Shown one piece after another: positions 17,058 through 27,354 of a stretch of 64,000 bases of DNA. The position numbers were made by a program, and so were the translations under genes. The stretch spans positions 124,001-188,000 of the forward strand of contig NZ_JAJCXB010000005.1 of the NCBI RefSeq assembly GCF_020564935.1. The letters run 5' to 3'. This stretch comes from Streptomyces pinistramenti (GTDB taxonomy: Bacteria > Actinomycetota > Actinomycetes > Streptomycetales > Streptomycetaceae). The notes beneath the pieces were generated by a model. It was not told the origin of the DNA, ran no database searches, and saw only the letters and a program-made list of their open reading frames with translations. Within the stretch, counting starts at the first letter, position 1. Every line of letters starts with the position of its first letter.

Positions 17058-17576
17058 ATGAACAAGAAAAGAAGGCTGGCCCTGGCCATCGGTGCCGGTG
17101 TGGCTCCGCTGCTCGTCGTGACCATGCCGGTCAGCTCCGCCAGCGCGCACGGCTACATCTCCTCGCCGCCCAGCCGACAGGCCCAGTGCGCCGCGGGCAC
17201 TGTCGAGTGCGGGCCCATCAAGTGGGAACCGCAGAGCGTCGAAGGCCCCAAGGGGCTCACCAGTTGCAGCGGCGGAAACAGCCAGTTCGCCGATCTCGAC
17301 GACGACTCCAAGGGCTGGAAGGTCACCCCGGTCGGCAGCTCGACCAGCTTCAACTGGCGCCTGACGGCTCGTCACGCCACCAGTACCTGGCAGTACTTCG
17401 TCGGTGGCAACAAGATCGCGGAGTTCAACGACAACGGGGCCACGCCGGGATCCACCGTCACCCATCAGGTCAACTTCGGCGGCCTCAGCGGCAAGCAGAA
17501 GGTCCTCGCGGTCTGGAACATCGCCGACACCGCGAACGCCTTCTACGCCTGCGTGGACGTCAACATCGGCGGCTAG
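17058..17576 (+). CDS. secreted AA10 lytic polysaccharide monooxygenase (chitin-active type)
   Basis: 172 residues; ATG at 17058 with GAAAGG upstream. A signal peptide (residues 1-30: basic MNKKRR, hydrophobic core, then SASA) precedes His31, which becomes the N-terminal copper ligand of the mature enzyme. HGYISSPPSR is the family signature. The second ligand of the histidine brace is His106 (TARHATSTWQYF), and Phe162 (NAFYACVDV) occupies the axial position usual in chitin-active AA10. These enzymes oxidatively cleave crystalline chitin or cellulose. It is single-domain with no CBM, like the small Streptomyces chitin-binding proteins. The DasR-like site in its promoter supports chitin. Confidence 0.92.
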   Translation: MNKKRRLALAIGAGVAPLLVVTMPVSSASAHGYISSPPSRQAQCAAGTVECGPIKWEPQSVEGPKGLTSCSGGNSQFADLDDDSKGWKVTPVGSSTSFNWRLTARHATSTWQYFVGGNKIAEFNDNGATPGSTVTHQVNFGGLSGKQKVLAVWNIADTANAFYACVDVNIGG

Positions 17577-17597
17577 TACGGATACTCCGGGCGCCGT

Positions 17598-17625
17598 GCG
17601 CCGGGCGGCCCGTCCCGCCCGGCGC
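17598..17625 (+). terminator. GC-rich hairpin after LPMO gene
   Basis: An 11-bp perfect stem (17598-17608 with 17615-17625) and 6-base loop, 21 bases after the LPMO stop. There is no T-tract, as is common for Streptomyces terminators. Confidence 0.6.
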
Positions 17626-17755
17626 GCTCCGCTCCCACCCCGCCGCCCCGGCACGGTCCCCGTACCGGGGCGGTGGAGCGTGCCGGGTGCGACCGGCGTA
17701 CCCGATACGATCGGCCTTCGTGGCCGTCGTTCGTGGCCGTCGCCGGGAGGAAGAG

Positions 17756-18703
17756 ATGGGCCTGTTCCGCCGAGGACCGAAGCGGGATCCACGCGCGCTC
17801 GCACGCGACGATGAGTTCGCGTTCTTCTCCGACAGAGAAGGCGGCGTCTTCAGGTCCCAGGTGCGGCAGGCATTCGCCGAACGGGGCCTGGAGGTCACCG
17901 TGTACGCGGGTACGGTCACCGACTCCGGAGGCCGCAGGTTCGGCCTGGGCAACCTCGCGGCCGTCTGCCACCACGACCGGCGCGGCGAACGTTGCTGGCC
18001 GGTCCTCATCCGCGACCACGTCGGCAAGGTCCTGCGCACGATGGACGGCCCGCAGCCCCTGGAAATCCTCTCCGGCGACGAGATCAGGGCCTGCCTCTAC
18101 CCCCGCGTCGTCGCCGAGGACACCCTCCCCGCGTCGGACGCCTTCCGGTACGGCCAGGAACCCGCACCCGGGCTGCGCGAGGTGCTGGCCCTCGACCTGC
18201 CCGACGCGGTGCAGATGCTCAGCGAGGACTCCCTGCGGGACGTCGGCGACATCGCCGAACTGCGGATCCGGGCGCTGAACAACCTGCGCGCGCTGCCCGT
18301 CGAAGGGCACGAGACGGTCCGCCGCGGCGACGGCGCGGCCTTCGAGGTGCTGCTCGGCGACTCCTTCTTCACCGCCAGCCGGGTCCTGGTGCTCGACGAA
18401 CTGGTCGAGCGGATCATGGGCACAGGACTGACCGGGAACGGCGCGCTCGTCGCCATGCCGTTCCGCCACCAGCTGGCCTTCCACCGCATCCACGATGCCC
18501 AGGTCATCCCGGCGCTCCAGGCCATGGCCCAGTTCGCGGCCGCGGGGCACGAGGACGCCGCCGGCGCCATCAGCCCCAATGTGTTCTGGTGGCGCCGCGG
18601 CTTCCTGACGCCGCTGAGCGAGCCGGACGGCGCAGGGCTGCGGGTGGTCGTGAACGGCGACTTCCAGAACATGCTGGAGCGCCTGGTCGAGGACGACGTC
18701 TGA
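17756..18703 (+). CDS. DUF1444-like cytosolic protein
   Basis: 315 residues; ATG at 17756 preceded by GGGAGGAAGAG. It has no signal peptide or membrane segment. The layout resembles the YtpQ/DUF1444 family: a central L-x-LDLPDAVQMLSEDSL segment, then ALNNLRALPVEG, a strand FEVLLGDSFFTASRVLVLD and GALVAMPFRHQLAFHRI. The function of that family is unknown. The gene stands alone between two hairpins (17598-17625 and 18820-18857), so it is monocistronic. Confidence 0.7.
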   Translation: MGLFRRGPKRDPRALARDDEFAFFSDREGGVFRSQVRQAFAERGLEVTVYAGTVTDSGGRRFGLGNLAAVCHHDRRGERCWPVLIRDHVGKVLRTMDGPQPLEILSGDEIRACLYPRVVAEDTLPASDAFRYGQEPAPGLREVLALDLPDAVQMLSEDSLRDVGDIAELRIRALNNLRALPVEGHETVRRGDGAAFEVLLGDSFFTASRVLVLDELVERIMGTGLTGNGALVAMPFRHQLAFHRIHDAQVIPALQAMAQFAAAGHEDAAGAISPNVFWWRRGFLTPLSEPDGAGLRVVVNGDFQNMLERLVEDDV

Positions 18704-18819
18704 CCCTGCGGCCCGGCCCGGCGCTCGGGCCCGCGCCGCCCGCACACGCCCCGGGCGAAAATTTCCCGCAGAATCTTCACGAAGGCGGAACCCCGAGGGC
18801 CGGTGAAGCGTTTTGGTAA

Positions 18820-18857
18820 GTGAGGCCCCGCGTCATCCCCCGTGCGCGGGGCCTCAC
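18820..18857. terminator. strong hairpin between convergent genes
   Basis: A 12-bp perfect inverted repeat (18820-18831 with 18846-18857, 14-base loop) lies between the stop at 18703 (+) and the end of the DUF779 gene at 18867 (-), and probably serves both directions. Confidence 0.75.
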
Positions 18858-18866
18858 TGTGCCCGC

Positions 18867-19358
18867 TCAGCCCTCCCGGCCGCCGCTCCGGCCGGCCCCC
18901 GGCGGCTCGTCGAGCCGGGCCCGTTCCTCCTCGCTCAGCAGTCGTGAGCGGATCAGGAACCGCACTCCTTCCGGCGCCTCCAGCGAGAATCCGCCGCCGC
19001 GCCCCGGGACGACGTCCACGGTCAGATGCGTGTGCCGCCAGCGGGCGAACTGATCGGCTGACATCCAGAAGCCGATCGGCTCCGGCACGCCCTCCACGAC
19101 CAGCCGCGCCAGCAGCACGTCCGACGCCCCGGTACGGAACTCGCCGGCCGGGAAGCACATCGGTGCACTCCCGTCGCAGCAGCCTCCCGACTGGTGGAAC
19201 ATCAGCGGGCCGTGCAGCTGTCGCAGCGTGCGCAGCAGAGCGGCGGCCGCATCGGTGAGGGCGATCCGGGAAGCGTCGTCCGGTCCGGGTGCCCCGCCGT
19301 CCGAGGCACCCGGACCGTTCCCTGCCGTCGCTGCGGCCGGGTCCTTCGCGCCGTCCAT
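18867..19358 (-). CDS. DUF779 domain protein
   Basis: 163 residues. The Cys-rich signature HQSGGCCDGSAPMCFP (about residues 54-70) and the segment PIGFWMSADQFARWRHTHLTVDVVPGRGGGFSLE are diagnostic of DUF779, small proteins often encoded beside acetaldehyde/aldehyde dehydrogenases. Here no aldehyde dehydrogenase is adjacent. The Cys cluster suggests metal or redox chemistry, but function is unproven. The first about 30 residues are Gly/Pro/Asp-rich and could be a mis-assigned start; ATG 19358 has only a weak ribosome site, and a later start near residue 31 (IALTDAAAALLRTL) would retain the whole domain. Confidence 0.82.
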   Translation of the reverse strand: MDGAKDPAAATAGNGPGASDGGAPGPDDASRIALTDAAAALLRTLRQLHGPLMFHQSGGCCDGSAPMCFPAGEFRTGASDVLLARLVVEGVPEPIGFWMSADQFARWRHTHLTVDVVPGRGGGFSLEAPEGVRFLIRSRLLSEEERARLDEPPGAGRSGGREG

Positions 19359-19578
19359 CAGAAGCGCCCCGGCTTCCCGGACGGGCGCTGCGTCTGCTGC
19401 TGTCGGTACGTGCCGGGCAGGTACACGCGTGCGTCCCTTCGTCGACCGGCCACCGCGGGCACCCGTGCCCGCCGGCCGGTGCCGGGCCCCGCCGGGCCGC
19501 GCTCACGGCTGATGGCCCCAGTCAACGCCCCGCAAGGTTGCGCAAGGGTTGCACGGCACGGCACGGCATGGAACAGCG

Positions 19579-19627
19579 ACCGGCCACCGGCCACCGGCGA
19601 CCGGCGACCGGCGACCGGCGACCGGCC
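19579..19627 (+). repeat. seven tandem 7-bp repeats (ACCGGCG/C)
   Basis: Seven head-to-tail copies of ACCGGCC or ACCGGCG lie in the 455-base gap 19359-19813, upstream of the carbamoyltransferase gene. Just before it is a short run of GCACG units (19551-19568). The repeat is prone to slippage and may act as a regulatory spacer. I see no gene or clear promoter elsewhere in this gap. Confidence 0.8.
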
Positions 19628-19813
19628 ACCGTCGAGGATCGCCGCCGCGGGCCGGGGACGCCAACCGTTCACCTGTCCGCGTCTCCCGGCGCGCCCCCGG
19701 GCCCGCCGGGCTCCACGCTGGCCTGGGGCGTGTCCGCACAGTCCTGCCCGGCTCGCGACGCCTGGCACGCACGCCCCGGGACCGGACAGCCGGCGAGCCC
19801 AGGAGCGTGACCC

Positions 19814-20803
19814 ATGACCCTGCCAGGAACGGAATCATCGGACCGTCCCGCCGGTGCGAGGACCGCAGGCGTGCCCCCGGGTCATCTGCTGCGCGTCAGC
19901 GATTTCGATCCGATCGCGCTGGCCGCCGTCCTGGACCTCGCCGCCCGGATGAAGCGTGAACCGCTGGCCTGGCAGCACAGCCTGCGCGGCGCCGCGGTGG
20001 GGTGCAGCTTCGAGAAACCGTCGACCCGTACGCGCGTCTCGCTGGCGGTGGCGGCCCACCGGCTGGGCATGACGACCGTCATGCTGAACAAGGAGGAGAT
20101 GCAGCTCGGACACGGCGAGACCTGGGAGGACACCGTACGCGTCCTCTCCTCCTACTTCGACGCCCTCACTCTGCGCACCTTCGACCACGGCACGGTCGAG
20201 CGGATGGCCGGCATCGCGACGGTTCCCGTCATCAACACCCTCTCCAATGACCACCATCCGTGCCAGTCGCTGGCCGATCTGCTCACGCTGGCCGAGCACT
20301 TCGGGACGCCGGTCGGTCTCCGGGCCGCATTCATCGGGGACGGCCGGAGCAATACCTGCAACTCGTTCCTGGAAGCCTGCGCGGGCGCGGGCATGCACCT
20401 CACGATCGCCTCCCCGCCCGGCTACGAAGCCGACCCCGGCCTCGTCGCCGCGGCCCGTAGGACGATGCAACGGACGGGCGGCTCCGTGGAGTTCGCGGGC
20501 GATCCGGTGGAGGCGGTCCGGCAGGCCGATGTCGTCTACGCGGAGGTCTGGGTGCCGATGGACCGGCCGCAGGAGCGGGCGGAACGCGTCCGCCGCTTCG
20601 CCGCCTACCGGGTCGACGCCGAACTCCTGTCCCACGCGGGCGCGGACACCGTCGTCCTGCACTGCCTGCCCGCCGTACGGGGCGAGGAAATCACGTCGGA
20701 TGTGCTGGACGGCCCGCAGTCGCTGGTCTGGCGGCAGGCGGCGAACCGGCTGCCCACGGCCCAGGCCGTCCTGCACACCCTCATCACGGGAGCGGCGGAC
20801 TGA
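19814..20803 (+). CDS. ornithine-carbamoyltransferase-like enzyme, altered amino-acid loop
   Basis: 329 residues; ATG at 19814 with AGGAG 8 bases upstream. The carbamoyl-phosphate side is intact: FEKPSTRTR (STRT 70-73), RTF (121-123), HPCQ (148-151) and HCLPAVRGEE (283-292). Ordinary OTCases bind the amino-acid amino group with a loop of the type TDVWVSMG. Here it reads AEVWVPMD (243-250), replacing the Asp, Ser and Gly. The GDGRSNTCNS turn (175-184) also departs from GDARNNMGNS. So the enzyme probably carbamoylates something other than, or more poorly, ornithine. It precedes an NRPS operon by about 260 bases but has its own terminator. Alternatives: a toxin-insensitive self-resistance OTCase, or a drifted ArgF. 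Confidence 0.85.
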   Translation: MTLPGTESSDRPAGARTAGVPPGHLLRVSDFDPIALAAVLDLAARMKREPLAWQHSLRGAAVGCSFEKPSTRTRVSLAVAAHRLGMTTVMLNKEEMQLGHGETWEDTVRVLSSYFDALTLRTFDHGTVERMAGIATVPVINTLSNDHHPCQSLADLLTLAEHFGTPVGLRAAFIGDGRSNTCNSFLEACAGAGMHLTIASPPGYEADPGLVAAARRTMQRTGGSVEFAGDPVEAVRQADVVYAEVWVPMDRPQERAERVRRFAAYRVDAELLSHAGADTVVLHCLPAVRGEEITSDVLDGPQSLVWRQAANRLPTAQAVLHTLITGAAD

Positions 20804-20821
20804 CCGGAGCACGCCCGACGC

Positions 20822-20881
20822 GGCCCCACTGAGCAGAGCCTCCGCCGACCCGGTCCTGCGGGGGTTCTGCTCAGTGGGGCC
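20822..20881 (+). terminator. strong terminator after carbamoyltransferase gene
   Basis: A 16-bp perfect stem (20822-20837 with 20866-20881), extendable by about five further pairs inward, 19 bases past the stop codon. It isolates the carbamoyltransferase transcript from the NRPS operon. The remaining gap to 21064 holds a weak TTGGAT-17-CATCTT promoter-like pair near 20973-21000. Confidence 0.85.
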
Positions 20882-21064
20882 CGGCCGGAGAGAGGGAAAG
20901 GGCGCAGGTCGGTGGCGTGGGCTGCCCGACAGGGCAGTGATCGTTTCCCCTTTGGGCACGGCAGTTGGATCTTGCTCGGCCGCCGGACATCTTGTGGTGA
21001 GGGCAGAGGTTTCGCGCGGTACGCCGGGAAACCCCCCTTATCCTCCAGAGTCGGAAGGGGTCTT

Positions 21065-21355
21065 GTGGCCATGGTTTCCCAGGCCGAGCCAACGCAGCAG
21101 ATCTCACGCGAGAGTGTGCGGACCGCGATCAGCCAGATCTGGAAAGAGGTCCTCCGTCTCGACGTGCTGGGCAGCGACGACAACTTCTTCGAGCTGGGCG
21201 GCCATTCGCTGACGGCCTCGCAGGTCATCGCCCGTATCGCACGAGCGCTACAGGTCGAGGTCCCGATGGCGGACTTCTTCGACGGGCCCACCGTCGACGA
21301 GCTCGCCGACTTCGTGGTGCGGCGGCGCGGCCGCGAGGGAGGGACGCCGGAATGA
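21065..21355 (+). CDS. free-standing peptidyl carrier protein
   Basis: About 96 residues; GTG at 21065 (GGAAGG 6 bases upstream) is preferred over ATG at 21071 (12 bases). A single carrier domain: SQIWKEVLRLD, then DNFFELGGHSLTASQVIARI, whose Ser carries 4'-phosphopantetheine, then FFDGPTVDELADFV. Free carriers accept an amino acid from an A domain in trans. Candidates here are the free Thr-type A domain at 31675 or the Leu module. It is the first gene of the NRPS operon and overlaps the next gene by 4 bp (ATGA). Confidence 0.9.
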   Translation: MAMVSQAEPTQQISRESVRTAISQIWKEVLRLDVLGSDDNFFELGGHSLTASQVIARIARALQVEVPMADFFDGPTVDELADFVVRRRGREGGTPE

Positions 21356-24300
21356 GCGGCGACGCGGTCTCCCCGCTGTCCTCGGCCCAGCAACGCCTGT
21401 GGTTCCTGTGGCAGTTGCGGCCCGACGGCAACGAGTACAACGTGCCGCGGGCCACCCGCCTGCGCGGCCCGCTCGACGCGGACACCCTCCAGCGGGCCAT
21501 CGACCGGCTGGTGGCCCGGCACGACGCGCTGCGCGCCACCTTCCCGACCGTGGACGGCGTCCCCGTCCTGCGGATCGCCCCCGAGGCAGCGGTGCCGCTC
21601 CGCAGGACCGACCTCGGCGGATCGCCCGCGGCGACGCGCGAAGCGGCCCTGGCCGAAGCGGTGGCCCGCGCCGCCCTGGCACCGTTCGACCTGGCCGAAG
21701 GCCCGGTGTTCCGCGCCGACTTGATCCGGCTGGCCGACGAGGACCACGCGCTGGTCCTCACCTTCCACCACATCGCGGTCGACGGCTGGTCCATGGGCAT
21801 CATCGACCAGGAACTGTCCCTCCAGTACGAGGCCCTGCGCACCGGCGGCGCCGATCCGCTGCCCACGCCGGCCCACTCCTACCGGGAGTACGTCGCCGCC
21901 GAGCGCCGGCTCCTGGAAGGGCCGAGGCGCCGCGAAGCACTGGACCACTGGCGGGCCGAACTCGCCGGCGCCCAGCTGCGGCTGCCGCTGCCGACCGACC
22001 GGCCGCACCCCCCGACGCAGCGCTTCGACGGCGACAGCCACCCGGTCACCTTCCCGCCGCAGCTCGGCGCGCAGCTCGACGCGGTCGCCTCCCGCTACCG
22101 CGTCACCCGGTTCATCACCCTGCTCAGCGCGTACGCGGTGCTGCTCTCCCGGATGTCCGCCGCGCCCGACCTGGTCATCGGCGTACCCGTCAGCGGCCGT
22201 ACGACGCTGGAAGTCGAAGGCACCGTCGGGCTGTTCGTGAACATGCTGCCGCTGCGCATCCGCTGCGCGCCGGACACCACCTTCGCCACGCTCCTGCACC
22301 AGGTCCGCGACACCTTCCTCGCGGGTCACGAATACCAGGACCTGCCCTTCCAGCTCCTGGTCGAGGAGGTGCAGCCGGACCGTTCCACCGCGCGCCACCC
22401 GCTCTTCCAGACCGTGGTCACCTACGAGGACCTGCCCGCTGCCGGCGCCGCACTCCTCCCGGGCCTGGACTGCTCGCCCCTCCCGCTGCCCACCACCACC
22501 GCCAAGTACGAACTCGCCCTGCACCTGGCCGGGAACCGGCAGGGCACCGAGGGCTGGGTGGGCTACCAGACGGGCCTTTTCGACGGCCGGACCGCCGGTC
22601 TGATCGGCGACCGGTACACCCGCCTGCTGTCCGCGGCCCTCGCCGCGCCGGACACCCCGCTGGCGGACCTGCCCGTGCTCGGGACCGACGAGGAGCACGC
22701 GCTGCGCGACTGGTCCGGGACGTCCGGACGCCCGCCCGAGCCGCAACGCGAGCGCATCGACCGGCTCTTCGCCCGCCGGGCCCGCGCCCACCCGGACGCC
22801 CTCGCGGTACGGACCGGTGAAGGCAGCCTGACCTACGCCGGACTCGACCGCGCGGCCGACCGGCTCGCGGCGGGGCTGCGCGCGGCGGGCGCCGGGCCCG
22901 GCACGCTCGTGGCGACCTGCCTGCCCCGCGGCGCGGACCTGGTGACCGCGCAGCTCGGTGTCCTCAAGAGCGGCGCCGCCTACGTCTCCCTCGACCCCGC
23001 GCACCCCTCGTCCCGGCTCAACGCCATCCTCGACGAGGCGCGTCCGCTGCTGGTCGTGGCCGGCCAGGAACCCGCCGCAGGGCTCGCGGCGGGCAGTGTG
23101 CACACCGTCGCCGCCCTCCAGGACCAGGGAGACCGGGAGGCGGACGGGCGGCACGGGCCGCACACGACGGAGGCCGGGCCCGAGGACCTCGCCTACGTGA
23201 TGTACACCTCCGGGTCCACCGGAAAGCCCAAGGGCGTCATGGTCGAACACCACGCGCTCGCCAACCTGGTGGCCTGGCACCGCACCGCATTCGGCCTCGA
23301 ACCCGGCGACCGCAGCACCCTGATCGCGGCCCCCGGATTCGATGCGTCCGTCTGGGAGATCTGGTCGGCCCTGACCGCCGGTGCCTGCCTGGAAGTGCCC
23401 GACGCCGAGACCGTCCTGTCGCCGTCCGAACTCCGCGCCTGGCTGACCGAACGGCAGGTCACCACCGCGTTCCTGCCCACGCCCCTCCTGGAGCGGATGA
23501 CCGCCACGCCCTGGCCCGCCGGGTCCGTACTGCGGTCCGTGCTGACCGGCGGCGACCGGCTGCACGGCGCCGGCGGGCACCCGCTGCCCTTCCGCCTGGT
23601 CAACAACTACGGCCCGACCGAGAACACGGTCGTCGCCACCTCGGGCACGGTCACCGCGCAGGGCGAGGCGCAGGACGCGCTGCCCGGCATCGGACGCCCC
23701 ATCGCGGGGACCGAGGCGTACGTGCTCGACGCGGAACTGCGGCAGGTCCCGGTGGGCGTGCCCGGCGAGCTGTACCTCGGAGGAGCCGGACTTGCCCGCG
23801 GCTACCTGGGCCAACCCGCCCTGACCGCCGACCGGTTCGTCCCGCACCCCTACGCCCCGGCACCCGGCGCCCGGCTCTACCGCACGGGCGACCTCGTGCG
23901 CTGGCGGGCCGACGGCAGCCTGGACTTCCTGGGCCGCAACGACCACCAGGTCAAGGTCCGCGGGATCCGCATCGAGCCGGGCGAGATCGAGAACGTGCTG
24001 CGCGCCCACCCCGGCGTACGGGAAGCGGTCGTGGCGGCCTCCGACCAAGGCGGCACGGGCACCGAACTCGCCGCCTACCTCGTACCCGCCGACGGCACCG
24101 CCCCCGACCTCGCCGGCCTCCACGACCACACCGCCCGGCACCTGCCCCGCCACATGCACCCGCGCCGCTACCTCCTGCTGACGTCGGTGCCGCTGACCGC
24201 CAACGGCAAGGTCGACCGCACCGCGCTGCCCGACGACGCCGCGGAACTCGCCCCGCCGCCCGAGGCGGCCCGCCGGTCGGCGAAGGCGCCGCTGGAGCGT

Positions 24301-24615
24301 CTGATCAGCGGTGTCTGGGCGCAGGCGCTGGGCCATGAGTCCTTCGGGACCGACGACAACTTCTTCGACGTGGGCGGCCATTCGCTGCTCCTGGCGTCGG
24401 TCCGCGACCGGCTCGCCGCCGAACTGGGCACCCCCGTACGGATCGCCGACCTCTACGCGTACCCGACCATCGCCACCCTCGCCCGGCAGCTGACCGGCGC
24501 CGAAGGCCACACCCCCGGCCCGGCCGTCGTCGAGGACGGCGCCGTCGAGCGCCGCCGCCGCGGCGCGGCCCGGCTGACGGCGATGCGGGCGCGGACCCAC
24601 TCACGGAAGGGCTGA
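21352..24615 (+). CDS. NRPS module C-A(Leu)-PCP
   Basis: 1,087 residues. Condensation domain: SSAQQRLWFLWQL at the N-terminus and HHIAVDG near 139. Adenylation domain: YTSGSTGKPKG near 619, FDASVWEIW near 662, NNYGPTEN near 755, GELYLGGAGLARGY, YRTGDL and NGKVDR. Carrier domain: DNFFDVGGHSLLL near 1005. The A-domain specificity residues read by alignment with the phenylalanine-activating GrsA are D-A-W-F-L-G-N-V-V-K, the well-known leucine code. No epimerase or TE is present. A basic tail (RRRRGAARLTAMRARTHSRKG) may be a docking segment. It overlaps the PCP gene and is followed after 6 bases by the KS protein. Confidence 0.93.
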   Translation: MSGDAVSPLSSAQQRLWFLWQLRPDGNEYNVPRATRLRGPLDADTLQRAIDRLVARHDALRATFPTVDGVPVLRIAPEAAVPLRRTDLGGSPAATREAALAEAVARAALAPFDLAEGPVFRADLIRLADEDHALVLTFHHIAVDGWSMGIIDQELSLQYEALRTGGADPLPTPAHSYREYVAAERRLLEGPRRREALDHWRAELAGAQLRLPLPTDRPHPPTQRFDGDSHPVTFPPQLGAQLDAVASRYRVTRFITLLSAYAVLLSRMSAAPDLVIGVPVSGRTTLEVEGTVGLFVNMLPLRIRCAPDTTFATLLHQVRDTFLAGHEYQDLPFQLLVEEVQPDRSTARHPLFQTVVTYEDLPAAGAALLPGLDCSPLPLPTTTAKYELALHLAGNRQGTEGWVGYQTGLFDGRTAGLIGDRYTRLLSAALAAPDTPLADLPVLGTDEEHALRDWSGTSGRPPEPQRERIDRLFARRARAHPDALAVRTGEGSLTYAGLDRAADRLAAGLRAAGAGPGTLVATCLPRGADLVTAQLGVLKSGAAYVSLDPAHPSSRLNAILDEARPLLVVAGQEPAAGLAAGSVHTVAALQDQGDREADGRHGPHTTEAGPEDLAYVMYTSGSTGKPKGVMVEHHALANLVAWHRTAFGLEPGDRSTLIAAPGFDASVWEIWSALTAGACLEVPDAETVLSPSELRAWLTERQVTTAFLPTPLLERMTATPWPAGSVLRSVLTGGDRLHGAGGHPLPFRLVNNYGPTENTVVATSGTVTAQGEAQDALPGIGRPIAGTEAYVLDAELRQVPVGVPGELYLGGAGLARGYLGQPALTADRFVPHPYAPAPGARLYRTGDLVRWRADGSLDFLGRNDHQVKVRGIRIEPGEIENVLRAHPGVREAVVAASDQGGTGTELAAYLVPADGTAPDLAGLHDHTARHLPRHMHPRRYLLLTSVPLTANGKVDRTALPDDAAELAPPPEAARRSAKAPLERLISGVWAQALGHESFGTDDNFFDVGGHSLLLASVRDRLAAELGTPVRIADLYAYPTIATLARQLTGAEGHTPGPAVVEDGAVERRRRGAARLTAMRARTHSRKG

Positions 24616-24621
24616 ACGACA

Positions 24622-27350
<2,729 letters not shown>

Positions 27351-27354
<4 letters not shown>

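Noticed and set aside
19551..19632. Short tandem repeats considered as a CRISPR or attachment site
   Set aside because: Units of 5 and 7 bases without spacers, tRNA or integrase nearby.
20605..24600. Minus-strand open frame of 1,331 codons under the Leu NRPS module
   Set aside because: Low-complexity Gly/Val/Arg product without domains; the + strand carries a full C-A-PCP set of motifs.
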